Origin: an uncultured Eubacteriales bacterium
GTDB lineage: Bacteria > Bacillota > Clostridia > Peptostreptococcales > Anaerovoracaceae
DNA: 64,000 bases
NCBI GenBank assembly: GCA_902773665.1
Contig: CACYFF010000003.1
Coordinates: forward strand, 1 to 64,000
Direction of reading: 5' to 3'
A program made the position numbers and the translations under genes. Positions 7,873-16,490 of this stretch are shown piece by piece. Below the pieces are notes generated by a model that saw only the letters and a program-made list of their open reading frames with translations, was not told the DNA's origin and did no database searches. Position 1 is the first letter of the stretch. Every line of letters starts with the position of its first letter.

Positions 7873-8823
7873 CTATCCTCTGTAATCGCTTTCCTGTTCT
7901 TCTCTTAAGTACACCTGCTTGACGCTGGAGTTTTCGTTGCGTACCGACTTCATCTCGAAGCCCTTCAGGGACTTGAGGAAGGGTGTGAGCTTGGAGTAGC
8001 CGTAGTTGCGCACGTCGAAGTCGGAGTAGCGCTTTAAGAGCTTGTTGCCCAGGTCGGAAGTGGATACCCAGCCGTCCTCGTCGGAGTCTTCCCGCAGGAT
8101 ATCGATGAGGGATCTGCGGATGGCGTCGAGGGGCGTGATGGCCTCTTCCTCTTCCAGTACCGGAGGTTCCTCGTGGATCTCCACGGGAGGCTCTTCCTTG
8201 AGTTTGGGGATGACCTTGACGGACTTCACCTTGCCGCCCTTGGAAGCCTTTTCGGCCTTGGCAGCCTTATCCTTCTCGGCCTTTTCCTTTTCGGCTCTTT
8301 CCTTTTCCGCCTTGGCCGCGGCAGCTCTCTCTTTTTCTGCCTTCGCCTTCTCCTTCTCCGCCTTGGAGGACTTGGAGGAAGCCTTGCTGCCGGACAAGAT
8401 GTCCAGATACTTAAACTTGTTGCAGGCGGTGGTGAACGCCTTCGGCGTCTTCTTTTCACCCATGCCTACGACCAGCATGCCGGATTCCCGCAGCCGGCTG
8501 GCCAACCGGGTAAAGTCGCTGTCGCTGGTGACCAGGCAGAAGCCTTCCACGTTGCCGGAATACAGGATGTCCATGGCGTCGATGATCATGGCGGAGTCCG
8601 TGGCGTTCTTGCCCGTGGTGTAGCTGTACTGCTGGATCGGGGTCACCGAGTACTCCAGAAGCACCTTTTTCCAGGGCGCCAGCGCCGGTTTCGTCCAGTC
8701 GCCGTAGATGCGCTTGTACGTCACCTCGCCTTCGCCGGCCATCTCGTCCAGGATGGTCTTGATGTACCGGTCCGAAATATTGTCCGCGTCGATGAGGACC
8801 GCGAACCGCTTGTCTGTCGTCAT
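7873..8823 (-). CDS. NYN (PIN-like) RNase with C-terminal LOTUS/OST-HTH domain
   Basis: The N-terminal NYN domain (residues 5-145) is a LabA-like PIN nuclease fold; acidic residues that would bind metal include D12 and D14 (IDADN), D76 (TDSAMI) and D101/D103 (TSDSDF). A 45-residue stretch of KAEKE-type repeats (about 153-198) forms a charged helical linker. The C-terminal OST-HTH/LOTUS domain (about 231-308) is an RNA- or G-quadruplex-binding winged helix known from animal germ-granule proteins and widespread in bacteria. The protein is probably an RNA-processing nuclease. It has its own promoter and is followed by rnhB. The target is unknown. Confidence 0.88.
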   Translation of the reverse strand: MTTDKRFAVLIDADNISDRYIKTILDEMAGEGEVTYKRIYGDWTKPALAPWKKVLLEYSVTPIQQYSYTTGKNATDSAMIIDAMDILYSGNVEGFCLVTSDSDFTRLASRLRESGMLVVGMGEKKTPKAFTTACNKFKYLDILSGSKASSKSSKAEKEKAKAEKERAAAAKAEKERAEKEKAEKDKAAKAEKASKGGKVKSVKVIPKLKEEPPVEIHEEPPVLEEEEAITPLDAIRRSLIDILREDSDEDGWVSTSDLGNKLLKRYSDFDVRNYGYSKLTPFLKSLKGFEMKSVRNENSSVKQVYLREEQESDYRG

Positions 8824-8858
8824 ATATCAACTGTCCTTTCGTGATTGCTCAATAAATT

Positions 8859-8888
8859 ATTATATCCCGAAAAAGCTTGCAATTTCAA
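8859..8888 (-). promoter_or_regulatory. Promoter of the NYN-LOTUS gene
   Basis: On the minus strand TTGAAA (8883-8888), an 18-base spacer and TATAAT (8859-8864). The upstream part overlaps an AT-rich palindrome (CAATTATAATTG, 8886-8897) just past the L,D-transpeptidase stop. SD GAAAGGACAG precedes the start codon. Confidence 0.55.
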
Positions 8889-8909
8889 TTATAATTGCGG
8901 TTTTTGACC

Positions 8910-10313
8910 CTAATTGAGATCGTTCCAGGGGTTGAAGGGATCGGGGTCTGTCGGCTCCCAGCCGTTGTCGTTTTCTTCCGTGATCTCCTCCACCGCTTTT
9001 TCGGGTTTACCCAGAGGCCCGGGGTTGGGACCGTCGTAGATCGTAACGCCGGTACCCTCCTCGCAGTTATCGAAGATCCACTGGGCATCTGCCACCTGCA
9101 GGCGCACGCATCCCGCGGAGGCAAAATCGCCGAGCGCGTTGTATTCGTCCCGCATCAGGGTCGCCCTGTCCTGAGCCGTATAGCAGACGGAGTGGAACAG
9201 ATAGCCGCCGTCCAGGAATCCAGTAGCATACTGGCCGTAGCTGCCGTCGATCATGTAGCACCAGGCCGCCTTAAAGCTGAGGATCTTGAAGTCGCCTGTG
9301 GGCGTCTCGTGCCCTTCTCTGCCGCAGGAGCAGATCATGGCTTTGATGGGCTCACTGTAGCTGCCGTCCTTGCCCTTTTCGTAAATCGTTACCGTGTTCA
9401 TCTGCCGGTTGACCATGATGTAATACGGATGGCTGCGGGGCGCAGATTTCGGCGGTTCCAGATAGCTGGGCATGTCGAAGACGTACTCTTCCGTGTAGGG
9501 GAGGATCGACTCTTCGTCTTCCGCCTCGGCCCGGATGGTCCAGTAGCCCCGGCTGTTCTGTTTCAGAAGGAAGGCCTTGCTGCTCTGGGAACCTTCTTCC
9601 GCCGGCGCGCCGTGAACGTAGCGTCCGAAGACGACGGCGGAATCCTCTTCCAGGAACAGAGGATCGGTGAGTTCCAGAGATTTTACTTCCTCGCCATCCG
9701 GGAACAGTTCGTTCGTAAGGGCTTCCGAGAGCGCTTCCCGGATGTTTTCCACCTCGTCCTCCACCGCGGGGACTGTCAGGTACAGGCGTTCTTCCTGGGC
9801 CTTTACCAGCGTATAGCCATCCCCGGGCTCGATCTGCAGGTCGGTAAAGATCCCCTCGACGGTGTTCGATACGGCGCGTGACCCGAACAGAGATTCATCG
9901 TTTTCCGTGATCGTCGTTTCGCAGCCGCGTTCGTCTACGAAGAACAGGGATTGCTTTGCGCCGACCACCTCGGTCTGCACCAGGCCCCGGATCTGCGTCA
10001 CCTCGTAGAGCGGTTTGCCCAGCAGATTCTTTCCGGTCGCTTCGACAGTGATCTCTCCCAGTTCCCGTCCGTTCTTATCCAGCGCCTGAAACACGTAGAG
10101 GTCCTGTCCAGCCTCGAACGTTCCTTGCATACCGGTCGTTTCTGCGTCGATCTCCGCTTCCGGCACTCTTTCCGCCAGTTCCGCGACGGCTGCATGCGCC
10201 ACCGCGAGAGGCTGCGCTGCATGCCATTTGTCGTATTCCACTTTCGCAAAGACAGCGCCGCAAAGGACGGCGGCAGCGATCACGACCGCTGCGATCTTAC
10301 CTTTTTTACCCAT
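8910..10313 (-). CDS. L,D-transpeptidase (YkuD), membrane-anchored
   Basis: Forms 3-3 peptidoglycan cross-links or attaches groups to the tetrapeptide stem. Residues about 6-25 make a signal anchor. A long middle region (30-290) of unknown fold follows. The YkuD domain starts near residue 300 and has HSVCY and the catalytic motif SAGCVRL with nucleophile C402. A 60-residue acidic, proline-rich tail ends the protein. An IMVNRQMNTVTIYEKG strand marks the start of the YkuD fold. It is 27 bases downstream of the U32 gene. With the PBP and LD-carboxypeptidase in this region it forms a wall-remodelling group. Confidence 0.9.
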   Translation of the reverse strand: MGKKGKIAAVVIAAAVLCGAVFAKVEYDKWHAAQPLAVAHAAVAELAERVPEAEIDAETTGMQGTFEAGQDLYVFQALDKNGRELGEITVEATGKNLLGKPLYEVTQIRGLVQTEVVGAKQSLFFVDERGCETTITENDESLFGSRAVSNTVEGIFTDLQIEPGDGYTLVKAQEERLYLTVPAVEDEVENIREALSEALTNELFPDGEEVKSLELTDPLFLEEDSAVVFGRYVHGAPAEEGSQSSKAFLLKQNSRGYWTIRAEAEDEESILPYTEEYVFDMPSYLEPPKSAPRSHPYYIMVNRQMNTVTIYEKGKDGSYSEPIKAMICSCGREGHETPTGDFKILSFKAAWCYMIDGSYGQYATGFLDGGYLFHSVCYTAQDRATLMRDEYNALGDFASAGCVRLQVADAQWIFDNCEEGTGVTIYDGPNPGPLGKPEKAVEEITEENDNGWEPTDPDPFNPWNDLN

Positions 10314-10340
10314 CGTTTTCTCCCAAATAATACCCTTTGA

Positions 10341-12416
10341 TCACAATAACTCTCTGAAATACAGTCCTGCCGTGCGGGGAAAGTCCGCCGGCGCCTTTTC
10401 CCGGTACAGTTCGAAGATGTGCCGGCATTCGTCCGCGCTTTCGACCGTAAAATACAGTTCCTCAAAATCCAGTTTCGGAACGGCGCGGTCCGCGGCATAG
10501 AGCGGCACGGAATTCAGGATCTCGGAATACTGCTTATTCCGGCAGATCAGCGGGAATTTCGCACCGGTGCGGTCCGTGAGCTGCGCAAGGCCGCTGCACC
10601 CTTCGCAGCCCCTCTCCGTCCGGCCCGGGCAGGCGCGGCATTTCATCAGAGGCAGATAGCCGTAGAGGATCGCACCCCGGGGCAGTGACCCCTTCATCTT
10701 CCGGATCTTCGCGAAGGCAAGCTCCGGAGAGACCGTACCATCTGCCAGTCCCATAGCCTCGTACTCTTCTGCGGACACGGAGTTCAGAATGTTGAGTTCG
10801 AAGCCACCGTGTACCGTAAGACCTTGCTCCTGCGCCAGCTGTACGCTGCCGATGTTGCTGCAGACCGCATCCCGAACGCTCCCGGGAAGAACCTTTAGGA
10901 TCTGTACCAGCTTTCCGCGCTGCAAACTGCCGTAGACCAGAGGCGGCAGTTCTGCCCACAGTCTGCCGGCGAAGCGGTCCGCCAGTTCCGGATGCGAAGC
11001 GATCTCTGCAGCAGGCAGGATGACAACGGTATCTTCCGGTATCTCGAAGAGCTGGGAAGCTTTTTCGAAGCGGAGCCGCAGCTGCGGCGTTTCCGGCGCG
11101 CTGTATGCAGGAAGGGCCTCATCTGCTGTGTCCACGCGTTTTCTCGCATACTGCCGGTTGCGGGCGGCGTCCAGCTGCATCAGGACGTCGCGGCGCATCG
11201 CGTTCAGGGAAGATGCGGGAACGAACAGGCCGGGATCGATGCGGCAGCGGAGCTTATGCAGTTCGTAGGCGCTTCCACCCATCTTTTCCAGACTGCGGCG
11301 CGCCTGTTCCTCGTCCAGTTCCAGCTTTCTGGCTTCCGCCGGGATCTCCCCTTCCGCTTCAGCGGAAAACCCTTCACACTTTGCCGTCAGTCTCAGCGGC
11401 ATACCTTCCTGCGCCAGGAAGAACAGGTCGACGGGATGCTTCGCATCGGGAACCTCGTAGAGGCGTGCCAGGCCTTCCAGAACGCCGCTGGCAGCGGTCA
11501 CGTCCTCCTTCGTGCGGTAGCCGAACATGTCTGGGGTCCGTTTGCCCGTCAGGTAGCCGTCCGTAAACCCGCTGCGGGAAAACACGCTGCGCAGGGTCTC
11601 CAGATCCGGATGGCCGCCATCCAGCGCCTGTCTGCAGGCGGTCACCGCGGCAGCGACGTATTCCGGGCGCTTCATCCGGCCCTCGATCTTCAGGGAACCT
11701 ACGCCGGTCTCCGCCAGTCCCTGCATGTGCGGAATGTAGCACATGTCCTTGAGCGACAGCGCGTGGTCTTTGCCGCGGATCTGCCAGTCCAGGCGGCAGG
11801 GTTGGGCACACAGGCCTCTGTTGCCCGAACGGCCGCCGAACATCGAAGACATGTAGCAGTTGCCGGACACGCTCATGCAGTGGGCGCCGTGAACGAACAC
11901 CTCACAGTCCGCGCCGGTCTCTTCGACGATCTCCCGGATCTCCGCCAGAGACAGTTCTCTGGCCAGCACGACGCGCACGAAGCCGTAGTCCAGGAGCTTT
12001 CGCACCCCGTCCGAATTGCAGACCGCCATCTGCGTGGACGCGTGAAGGGGCAGATCCGGCCAGTATGTTTTCGCGTAGGACGCCACCGCCAGATCCTGCA
12101 CGATAATGCCGTCGGCGCCGCTTCTCGCCGCGGTATCCACCGTTTCGTGCATCGCGGACAGTTCGTCGTCCATCACGAGGGTGTTGATCGTAAGATACAC
12201 TTTTACGCTGTTGTCGTGGCAGTAACGTATGGTATCCGCCAGACCTTCCCCCGCGAAGTTATCCGCGTTGCGGCGGGCGTTGAAGTTCGGCAGGCCGAAA
12301 TACACCGCATCTGCGCCGCAGCGCACGGCTGCCTTCAGTTGTTCCGATCCGCCCACCGGGGCCAGGATCTCCGGTCTTCTGCGTTTTTCTTCCGTCATGA
12401 TTTCTTCCTCGAGCAC
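10341..12416 (-). CDS. U32 family protein with DUF3656 (RlhA/YdcP-like)
   Basis: The U32 domain (residues 12-300) has the PEILAPVGG start, the QMAVCNSDG segment and the family signature RSGNRGLCAQPCR with further cysteines (HCMSVSGNC) that likely bind an iron-sulfur cluster. A DUF3656 insertion and a C-terminal half with a cysteine group (KCRACPGRTERGCEGC) follow. This long layout (691 residues) is that of E. coli RlhA, needed for 5-hydroxylation of a cytidine in 23S rRNA. The old name collagenase-like peptidase is probably misleading. It is divergent from a second, shorter U32 gene. Confidence 0.85.
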   Translation of the reverse strand: MLEEEIMTEEKRRRPEILAPVGGSEQLKAAVRCGADAVYFGLPNFNARRNADNFAGEGLADTIRYCHDNSVKVYLTINTLVMDDELSAMHETVDTAARSGADGIIVQDLAVASYAKTYWPDLPLHASTQMAVCNSDGVRKLLDYGFVRVVLARELSLAEIREIVEETGADCEVFVHGAHCMSVSGNCYMSSMFGGRSGNRGLCAQPCRLDWQIRGKDHALSLKDMCYIPHMQGLAETGVGSLKIEGRMKRPEYVAAAVTACRQALDGGHPDLETLRSVFSRSGFTDGYLTGKRTPDMFGYRTKEDVTAASGVLEGLARLYEVPDAKHPVDLFFLAQEGMPLRLTAKCEGFSAEAEGEIPAEARKLELDEEQARRSLEKMGGSAYELHKLRCRIDPGLFVPASSLNAMRRDVLMQLDAARNRQYARKRVDTADEALPAYSAPETPQLRLRFEKASQLFEIPEDTVVILPAAEIASHPELADRFAGRLWAELPPLVYGSLQRGKLVQILKVLPGSVRDAVCSNIGSVQLAQEQGLTVHGGFELNILNSVSAEEYEAMGLADGTVSPELAFAKIRKMKGSLPRGAILYGYLPLMKCRACPGRTERGCEGCSGLAQLTDRTGAKFPLICRNKQYSEILNSVPLYAADRAVPKLDFEELYFTVESADECRHIFELYREKAPADFPRTAGLYFRELL

Positions 12417-12433
12417 AGACTCTAACAGTTTAT

Positions 12434-12462
12434 TTTACCACAGCGGGGAATTATGGTACAAT
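12434..12462 (+). promoter_or_regulatory. Promoter of the plus-strand U32 gene
   Basis: TTTACC (12434-12439), a 17-base spacer and TACAAT (12457-12462), giving a short leader of about 20 bases before the GTG start with SD AGGAG (12476-12480). Confidence 0.5.
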
Positions 12463-12489
12463 GATGCGGCAAAACAGGAGAAGAAAAAG

Positions 12490-13701
12490 GTGAAAACCAT
12501 GAGCGATCATAAAAAACCGGAACTGCTGGCGCCTGCCGGCGATATGGAAGGCGTGCGCACCGCACTGCGCTACGGTGCCGATGCGATCTACTGCGGCGGT
12601 CCCTTCCTGCAGATGCGGGCCAGCAAAGTGGGATTTACCCGGGAGGAGCTCGCCCAGGCGAGCCGGGAGATCCACGAAGCCGGAAAGAAATTATATGTGA
12701 CCGTGAACGTATTCGCGAGAAACGACGAGATCCCCGCCCTGGCGGAATACGTGGGATTTCTGAAGGAGATCGGCGTGGATGCGGTCATCGTGTCGGACCT
12801 CGGCGCCATCGCACAGATCCGGGAGACCGTGCCCGATATGGAAGTCCACGTCTCCACCCAGGCCAACTGCATGAACTGGCGGGCGGCGAAGGTGTATTAC
12901 GATCTGGGGGTCAAGCGCATCGTACTGGCCAGAGAGCTTACGCTGCAGCAGATCGCAGAGATCCGCGCCAATGTTCCGGAGGATCTGGAGCTGGAGGCTT
13001 TCGTCCACGGCGCCATGTGCATGAGCTACTCCGGCCGCTGCCTGCTGTCCGCCTATCTGGCGGGGCGCTCCGGCAACCGCGGAGAATGCGCCCAGACCTG
13101 CCGCTGGAACTACTACCTGATGGAAGAGAAGCGGCCCGGCGAGTACTTCAAGATCGAAGAGGACGACCGGGGCTCCGCTATTCTGAGTTCCAAGGAGCTG
13201 TGTTGCATCGAACACCTGAAGGAATTCGAGGAGGCCGGCATCTGTTCCTTCAAGATCGAAGGCCGTATGCGCACCCCCTTCTATACCGCGACGGTGGTCA
13301 ACGCCTACCGCATGGCGATCGACGAGGCGGCCCCCATTGCAGCGCTTCGCAAAGAGCTGGATACGGTCAGCCACCGGCCGTTCTGCACCGGATTCTACTT
13401 CGGTGACCCGAATCAGCTGATCCCCGACACCGAAGGCTACGTGCGGGACTGGCTGTTCGTCGCGACGGCGCTGGAGGCAAGCAAAAACGGACTGCTGCGT
13501 ATCGAAACGCGCAATCCGTTCGCAGTAGGCGATACCATTGAATTTTTAAGCCCGGGCCATACCGGAACGCCCTTTGCCGTCTCGTCCATCACGAACGAAG
13601 ACGGTGAACCGCTGGACCGTTCGGCTACGCCCATGCGCATCCTGACGATCTCCGCGCCGGACGGCATAATGGCCGGCGATATTCTGAGAAAGAAGATCTA
13701 A
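12490..13701 (+). CDS. U32 family protein (TrhP/YegQ-like, tRNA hydroxylation)
   Basis: A single U32 domain of about 403 residues beginning KPELLAPAGD, with MCMSYSGRC, RSGNRGECAQTCRW and KELCCIEHL supplying the conserved cysteines. This short form matches TrhP/YegQ and the Bacillus YrrN/YrrO proteins, which take part in making 5-hydroxyuridine at the tRNA wobble position. I chose the GTG at 12490 because AGGAG ends nine bases upstream; an in-frame ATG at 12499 is the alternative and would shorten the protein by three residues. Its stop overlaps the stop of the convergent DUF3343 gene. Confidence 0.85.
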   Translation: MKTMSDHKKPELLAPAGDMEGVRTALRYGADAIYCGGPFLQMRASKVGFTREELAQASREIHEAGKKLYVTVNVFARNDEIPALAEYVGFLKEIGVDAVIVSDLGAIAQIRETVPDMEVHVSTQANCMNWRAAKVYYDLGVKRIVLARELTLQQIAEIRANVPEDLELEAFVHGAMCMSYSGRCLLSAYLAGRSGNRGECAQTCRWNYYLMEEKRPGEYFKIEEDDRGSAILSSKELCCIEHLKEFEEAGICSFKIEGRMRTPFYTATVVNAYRMAIDEAAPIAALRKELDTVSHRPFCTGFYFGDPNQLIPDTEGYVRDWLFVATALEASKNGLLRIETRNPFAVGDTIEFLSPGHTGTPFAVSSITNEDGEPLDRSATPMRILTISAPDGIMAGDILRKKI

Positions 13702-13934
13702 TGCACGACTTCATACAGGGCGTCCACTTTGAGGGCGTCCTTTTGTATTGCATCTTCCAGGGCAGCGCGGTCCGCTGGATCCGCCATCCAGGACATGCCG
13801 CAGCCTGCTGTGATCGACGTCGGCACCGGGATGAGCCTGCCGGGGAGCCCTGCCGCCAGGCAGTGCTTTTCGAACGCCATGGCGTCCGTGGTCGTATGGA
13901 ACGTGATGATGAGTCTGAGTTTCTTCTCCCGCAT
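13698..13934 (-). CDS. DUF3343 small protein, putative Se/S carrier
   Basis: A 78-residue protein of the DUF3343 family, described as putative selenium/sulfur carrier-like. The key motif is SITAGCGMSW with C45; a second cysteine, C25, is less typical. The small ferredoxin-like alpha/beta fold is inferred from the family. It is the last gene of the five-gene cluster headed by the double-cubane-type reductase. The stop of the desulfurase gene and this start overlap as TAATG, so transfer of sulfur or selenium from the desulfurase to C45 is an attractive inference. Its own stop codon shares bases with the stop of the convergent U32 gene. Confidence 0.85.
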   Translation of the reverse strand: MREKKLRLIITFHTTTDAMAFEKHCLAAGLPGRLIPVPTSITAGCGMSWMADPADRAALEDAIQKDALKVDALYEVVH

Positions 13935-15070
13935 TATTCCGCGATCTCCTTTACCGCTGCGACCGCCGCGTCCACCTCATCCGACCTGTTGAAATAGGAG
14001 AAAGAAAACCGCACTGCACCCTGTTCAACGGTCCCCAGCGCTTCGTGCATCCGCGGCGCACAGTGGGCGCCGGGCCGGGTCGCGATGCCGTAGGTCTCCG
14101 ACAGTTCGTCGGACACTTCCCCGGATTCGTAGTCTTTTATATTCAATGCGACGATCGCCGCCCGGGCATCCGTGGAGAAGTCGCCGTATACGGTCACCCC
14201 GTCGACATCCTTCACACCTTCATAAAACCTGCGCATCAGGGCGATCTCCTTCGCGTGGATCGTTTCGACGCCGGTCTCTGCGATAAAGTCGAACGCTGCC
14301 GAAAGCCCCGCTATGCCGTGGCCGTTGAGCGTGCCCGCCTCCAGGCGGGTCGGATACTGCACCGGCTGCGTCTTTGAAAATGACTGCACACCGGATCCGC
14401 CGACCTTAAAGGGCCGTATCTCCACACCCTCCGCGATGCACATTCCGCCGGTTCCCTGGGGTCCGTACAGACCCTTGTGACCCGTAAAGCAGAGCACGGA
14501 GATGCCCATGCTTTTCATGTCGATGGGAACGCAGCCCGCGGTCTGGGAGGCATCCACGATGAGCAGCAGACCGTGCGCTTTGCAGACCGCACCGATCCGC
14601 GCAAGATCCAGCATATTGCCCGTCAGGTTGGACGCGTGATTGCACACGATGGCCTTCGTTTCCGGCCGGATGAGCCGTTCAAAATCTGCGTAGTCCACGC
14701 AGCCCTGCTTATCCGCGCGCACGAAGTCCAGGGAAACGCCCTGCTCCGCCTGCAGCCGGTACAGAGGCCGCAGCACGGAATTGTGCTCCAGGTCCGTGGA
14801 GATGATGTGGTCTCCCGCCGCAAACAGACCGGAGATCGCGATGTTGAGCGCCTCCGTGGAATTGGCGGTGAAGACGACCCTGGAGGGGTCATCGCAGCCG
14901 AACAGCGCCGCCGCCTTGCAGCGGGCATCGTACACCGTGCGGGCCGCCTTCAGCGCCCCGCTGTGACTGCCCCGGGAGGAGTTGCCCATCCCCTGCATGG
15001 CTGAGACCACCGCATCGATCACTTGCTGCGGCTTATGATATGTGGTTGCTGCATTGTCCAGATAGATCAT
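13934..15070 (-). CDS. Class V aminotransferase, cysteine desulfurase/selenocysteine lyase type
   Basis: PLP enzyme that takes sulfur (or selenium) from cysteine (or selenocysteine) as a protein-bound persulfide. IYLDNAATTYHKP marks the N-terminus, GHKGLYGPQG holds the PLP lysine K199, and RPGAHCAPRMH holds the nucleophile C337, which resembles the SufS-type RxGxHCA motif. The length is 378 residues. In many Clostridia this branch sits with yedF and DUF3343 rather than with suf genes, which points to a dedicated Se/S delivery role. It lies 10 bases downstream of the activase gene. Confidence 0.9.
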   Translation of the reverse strand: MIYLDNAATTYHKPQQVIDAVVSAMQGMGNSSRGSHSGALKAARTVYDARCKAAALFGCDDPSRVVFTANSTEALNIAISGLFAAGDHIISTDLEHNSVLRPLYRLQAEQGVSLDFVRADKQGCVDYADFERLIRPETKAIVCNHASNLTGNMLDLARIGAVCKAHGLLLIVDASQTAGCVPIDMKSMGISVLCFTGHKGLYGPQGTGGMCIAEGVEIRPFKVGGSGVQSFSKTQPVQYPTRLEAGTLNGHGIAGLSAAFDFIAETGVETIHAKEIALMRRFYEGVKDVDGVTVYGDFSTDARAAIVALNIKDYESGEVSDELSETYGIATRPGAHCAPRMHEALGTVEQGAVRFSFSYFNRSDEVDAAVAAVKEIAE

Positions 15071-15080
15071 AGTTTTCCTG

Positions 15081-15851
15081 TTATGCCTTCGGCAGTTTCT
15101 CCGCCAGCAGCGCCGCGCCGATGGCCCCAGCGTACCGGGCTTGCGGACAGCTTGCGATCGGTGCTCCCATGGCCTCTCCCAGCGCTTTTTGCAGATAAGA
15201 AGCCTCGCACAGGCCGCCCGTCAGGACAGCGGGAACACCCGCTTCCCTAAGGCGGCTGGCCTGGGATGCGATCTTGCGCGCGATGGATGCGACGACGGCA
15301 CAGGCGATGTTCTCCTTCGGTTCCCCTTTGCCGATGAGGCTGATGACTTCCGATTCCGCAAATACGGTGCACATGGAGCTGATGCCCGCGTCATTCCCCT
15401 TCGCCGCCAGGGCGATCATGGACGCCGGGTCCATCCCCAGCGTATTTGCCATGACTTCCAGAAAACGGCCGGTGCCGGCGGAGCATTTGTCGTTCATCAG
15501 AAAATCCTTTACGCTGCCGCCCCGCAGGCAGATGACTTTCGTGTCCTGCCCGCCGATGTCGACGATGTCCAGATCTTCCCGGCCGAACAGAGCCTGTGCC
15601 CCCTTGGCGTGGCAGGTGATCTCGGTCACCGCTTTTTGCGCATAGGGAACTACTACGCGGCCGTAGCCCGTGGCAATGCAGGGATGCTGGACGGGGTCAA
15701 ATCCTGCGGCGCAAAGCTTCTGCCGCAGCGCCTCCGCCGTATCCTTGCTGCTCCAGCCTGTCGGCATCTGCTCCCAAAAAAGGATCGCGCCGTCCTCCGT
15801 GACCGCCGCCTTGGCGCAGGACGATCCGATGTCGATACCGATGCCGGTCAT
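15081..15851 (-). CDS. 2-hydroxyacyl-CoA dehydratase activase-type ATPase (HgdC/BadF family)
   Basis: ASKHA-fold ATPase, expected to be a homodimer with one [4Fe-4S] cluster held between subunits; ATP hydrolysis lets it fire a low-potential electron into its partner. GIDIGSSCAKAAV and VDIGGQDTKVI are the nucleotide-binding loops. C123 (DKCSAGTGRFLEV) and C161 (SMCTVFAESE) are the cluster ligands of the family. It has 256 residues, the usual length. It is one base from yedF and close to the HgdB-like reductase, its presumed partner. No hydroxyacyl-CoA pathway genes are nearby, so a role as double-cubane reductase activator is favoured. Confidence 0.92.
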   Translation of the reverse strand: MTGIGIDIGSSCAKAAVTEDGAILFWEQMPTGWSSKDTAEALRQKLCAAGFDPVQHPCIATGYGRVVVPYAQKAVTEITCHAKGAQALFGREDLDIVDIGGQDTKVICLRGGSVKDFLMNDKCSAGTGRFLEVMANTLGMDPASMIALAAKGNDAGISSMCTVFAESEVISLIGKGEPKENIACAVVASIARKIASQASRLREAGVPAVLTGGLCEASYLQKALGEAMGAPIASCPQARYAGAIGAALLAEKLPKA

Positions 15852-15852
15852 G

Positions 15853-16464
15853 TTAGGGCTTTACGATGTGGCTGGCGCCGTTCAGTTTTTCGACGATGGT
15901 GTACATGTTCGTCACCTCGCCCACCGCCAGCTTTTCAGACAGTCCGTAGAAGTTGAGGCAGGTGCCGCAGCTGAGGATCTCCACGCCCTGCGCCTGCAGG
16001 CTCTTGAGGTCTTCCAGGGAAGCGGAGCCCTCCGTGGTGAGCTTGACGCCGCCGTTATAGAACAGCATGGTCTTCGGCAGTTCCTCCAGCTGGGATACCG
16101 CATAGATGAAGCCCTTCATCAGGGTGGCGCCCAGTTCGTCGTTGCCGCTGCCCATCACGTTGGTACCGAAAGCGTAGACGGTGCTGCCTCTTCTGTCGGG
16201 GATGCAGGAAACGACTGGTTCCTCTGCAGCAGCGGCTGCGCCGGGGGCGGTGACCTCCATCGTAACGACAAAGTGCTTGTCCTCGATCTTCTCGGACTTG
16301 ACGGCGAAGCCCTTGCTCTCCGCCAGTTTCGTCAGGTTCTGCACGGCGGTCTCGTTGTCCACATGGGTCTGGACCGTATCCGCTTCCTTCATTTCGCCGA
16401 TGGCCTTGATGGTCTTTACGACGGGGATGGGGCACTGCTCTCCCCTGCATTCTACTGTGATCAT
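15853..16464 (-). CDS. yedF: Sulfurtransferase-like selenium metabolism protein YedF
   Basis: A two-domain protein. The N-terminal TusA-like domain (residues 1-75) has RGEQCPIPV with C11 as sulfur or selenium acceptor. An Ala-rich linker leads to a C-terminal DsrE-like domain (about 95-200) with LSCGTCLNFY, whose two cysteines could take part in transfer. The 203-residue layout is the one seen next to selenium genes in anaerobes. Here it stands between the activase and the reductase genes rather than beside selD. Delivery of sulfur or selenium between the desulfurase, DUF3343 and another enzyme is inferred from family and context. Confidence 0.88.
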   Translation of the reverse strand: MITVECRGEQCPIPVVKTIKAIGEMKEADTVQTHVDNETAVQNLTKLAESKGFAVKSEKIEDKHFVVTMEVTAPGAAAAAEEPVVSCIPDRRGSTVYAFGTNVMGSGNDELGATLMKGFIYAVSQLEELPKTMLFYNGGVKLTTEGSASLEDLKSLQAQGVEILSCGTCLNFYGLSEKLAVGEVTNMYTIVEKLNGASHIVKP

Positions 16465-16490
16465 AGACTTTCGTCCTCCTTACGACACGT

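Noticed and set aside
8886..8897. CAATTATAATTG palindrome as an operator
   Set aside because: It is short and purely AT-rich at its centre, and may simply be part of a weak terminator after the L,D-transpeptidase gene.
12229..12489. Upstream extension of the plus-strand U32 gene
   Set aside because: The extension lies opposite the other U32 gene and the promoter; the family N-terminus KPELLAPAGD begins just after the GTG at 12490.
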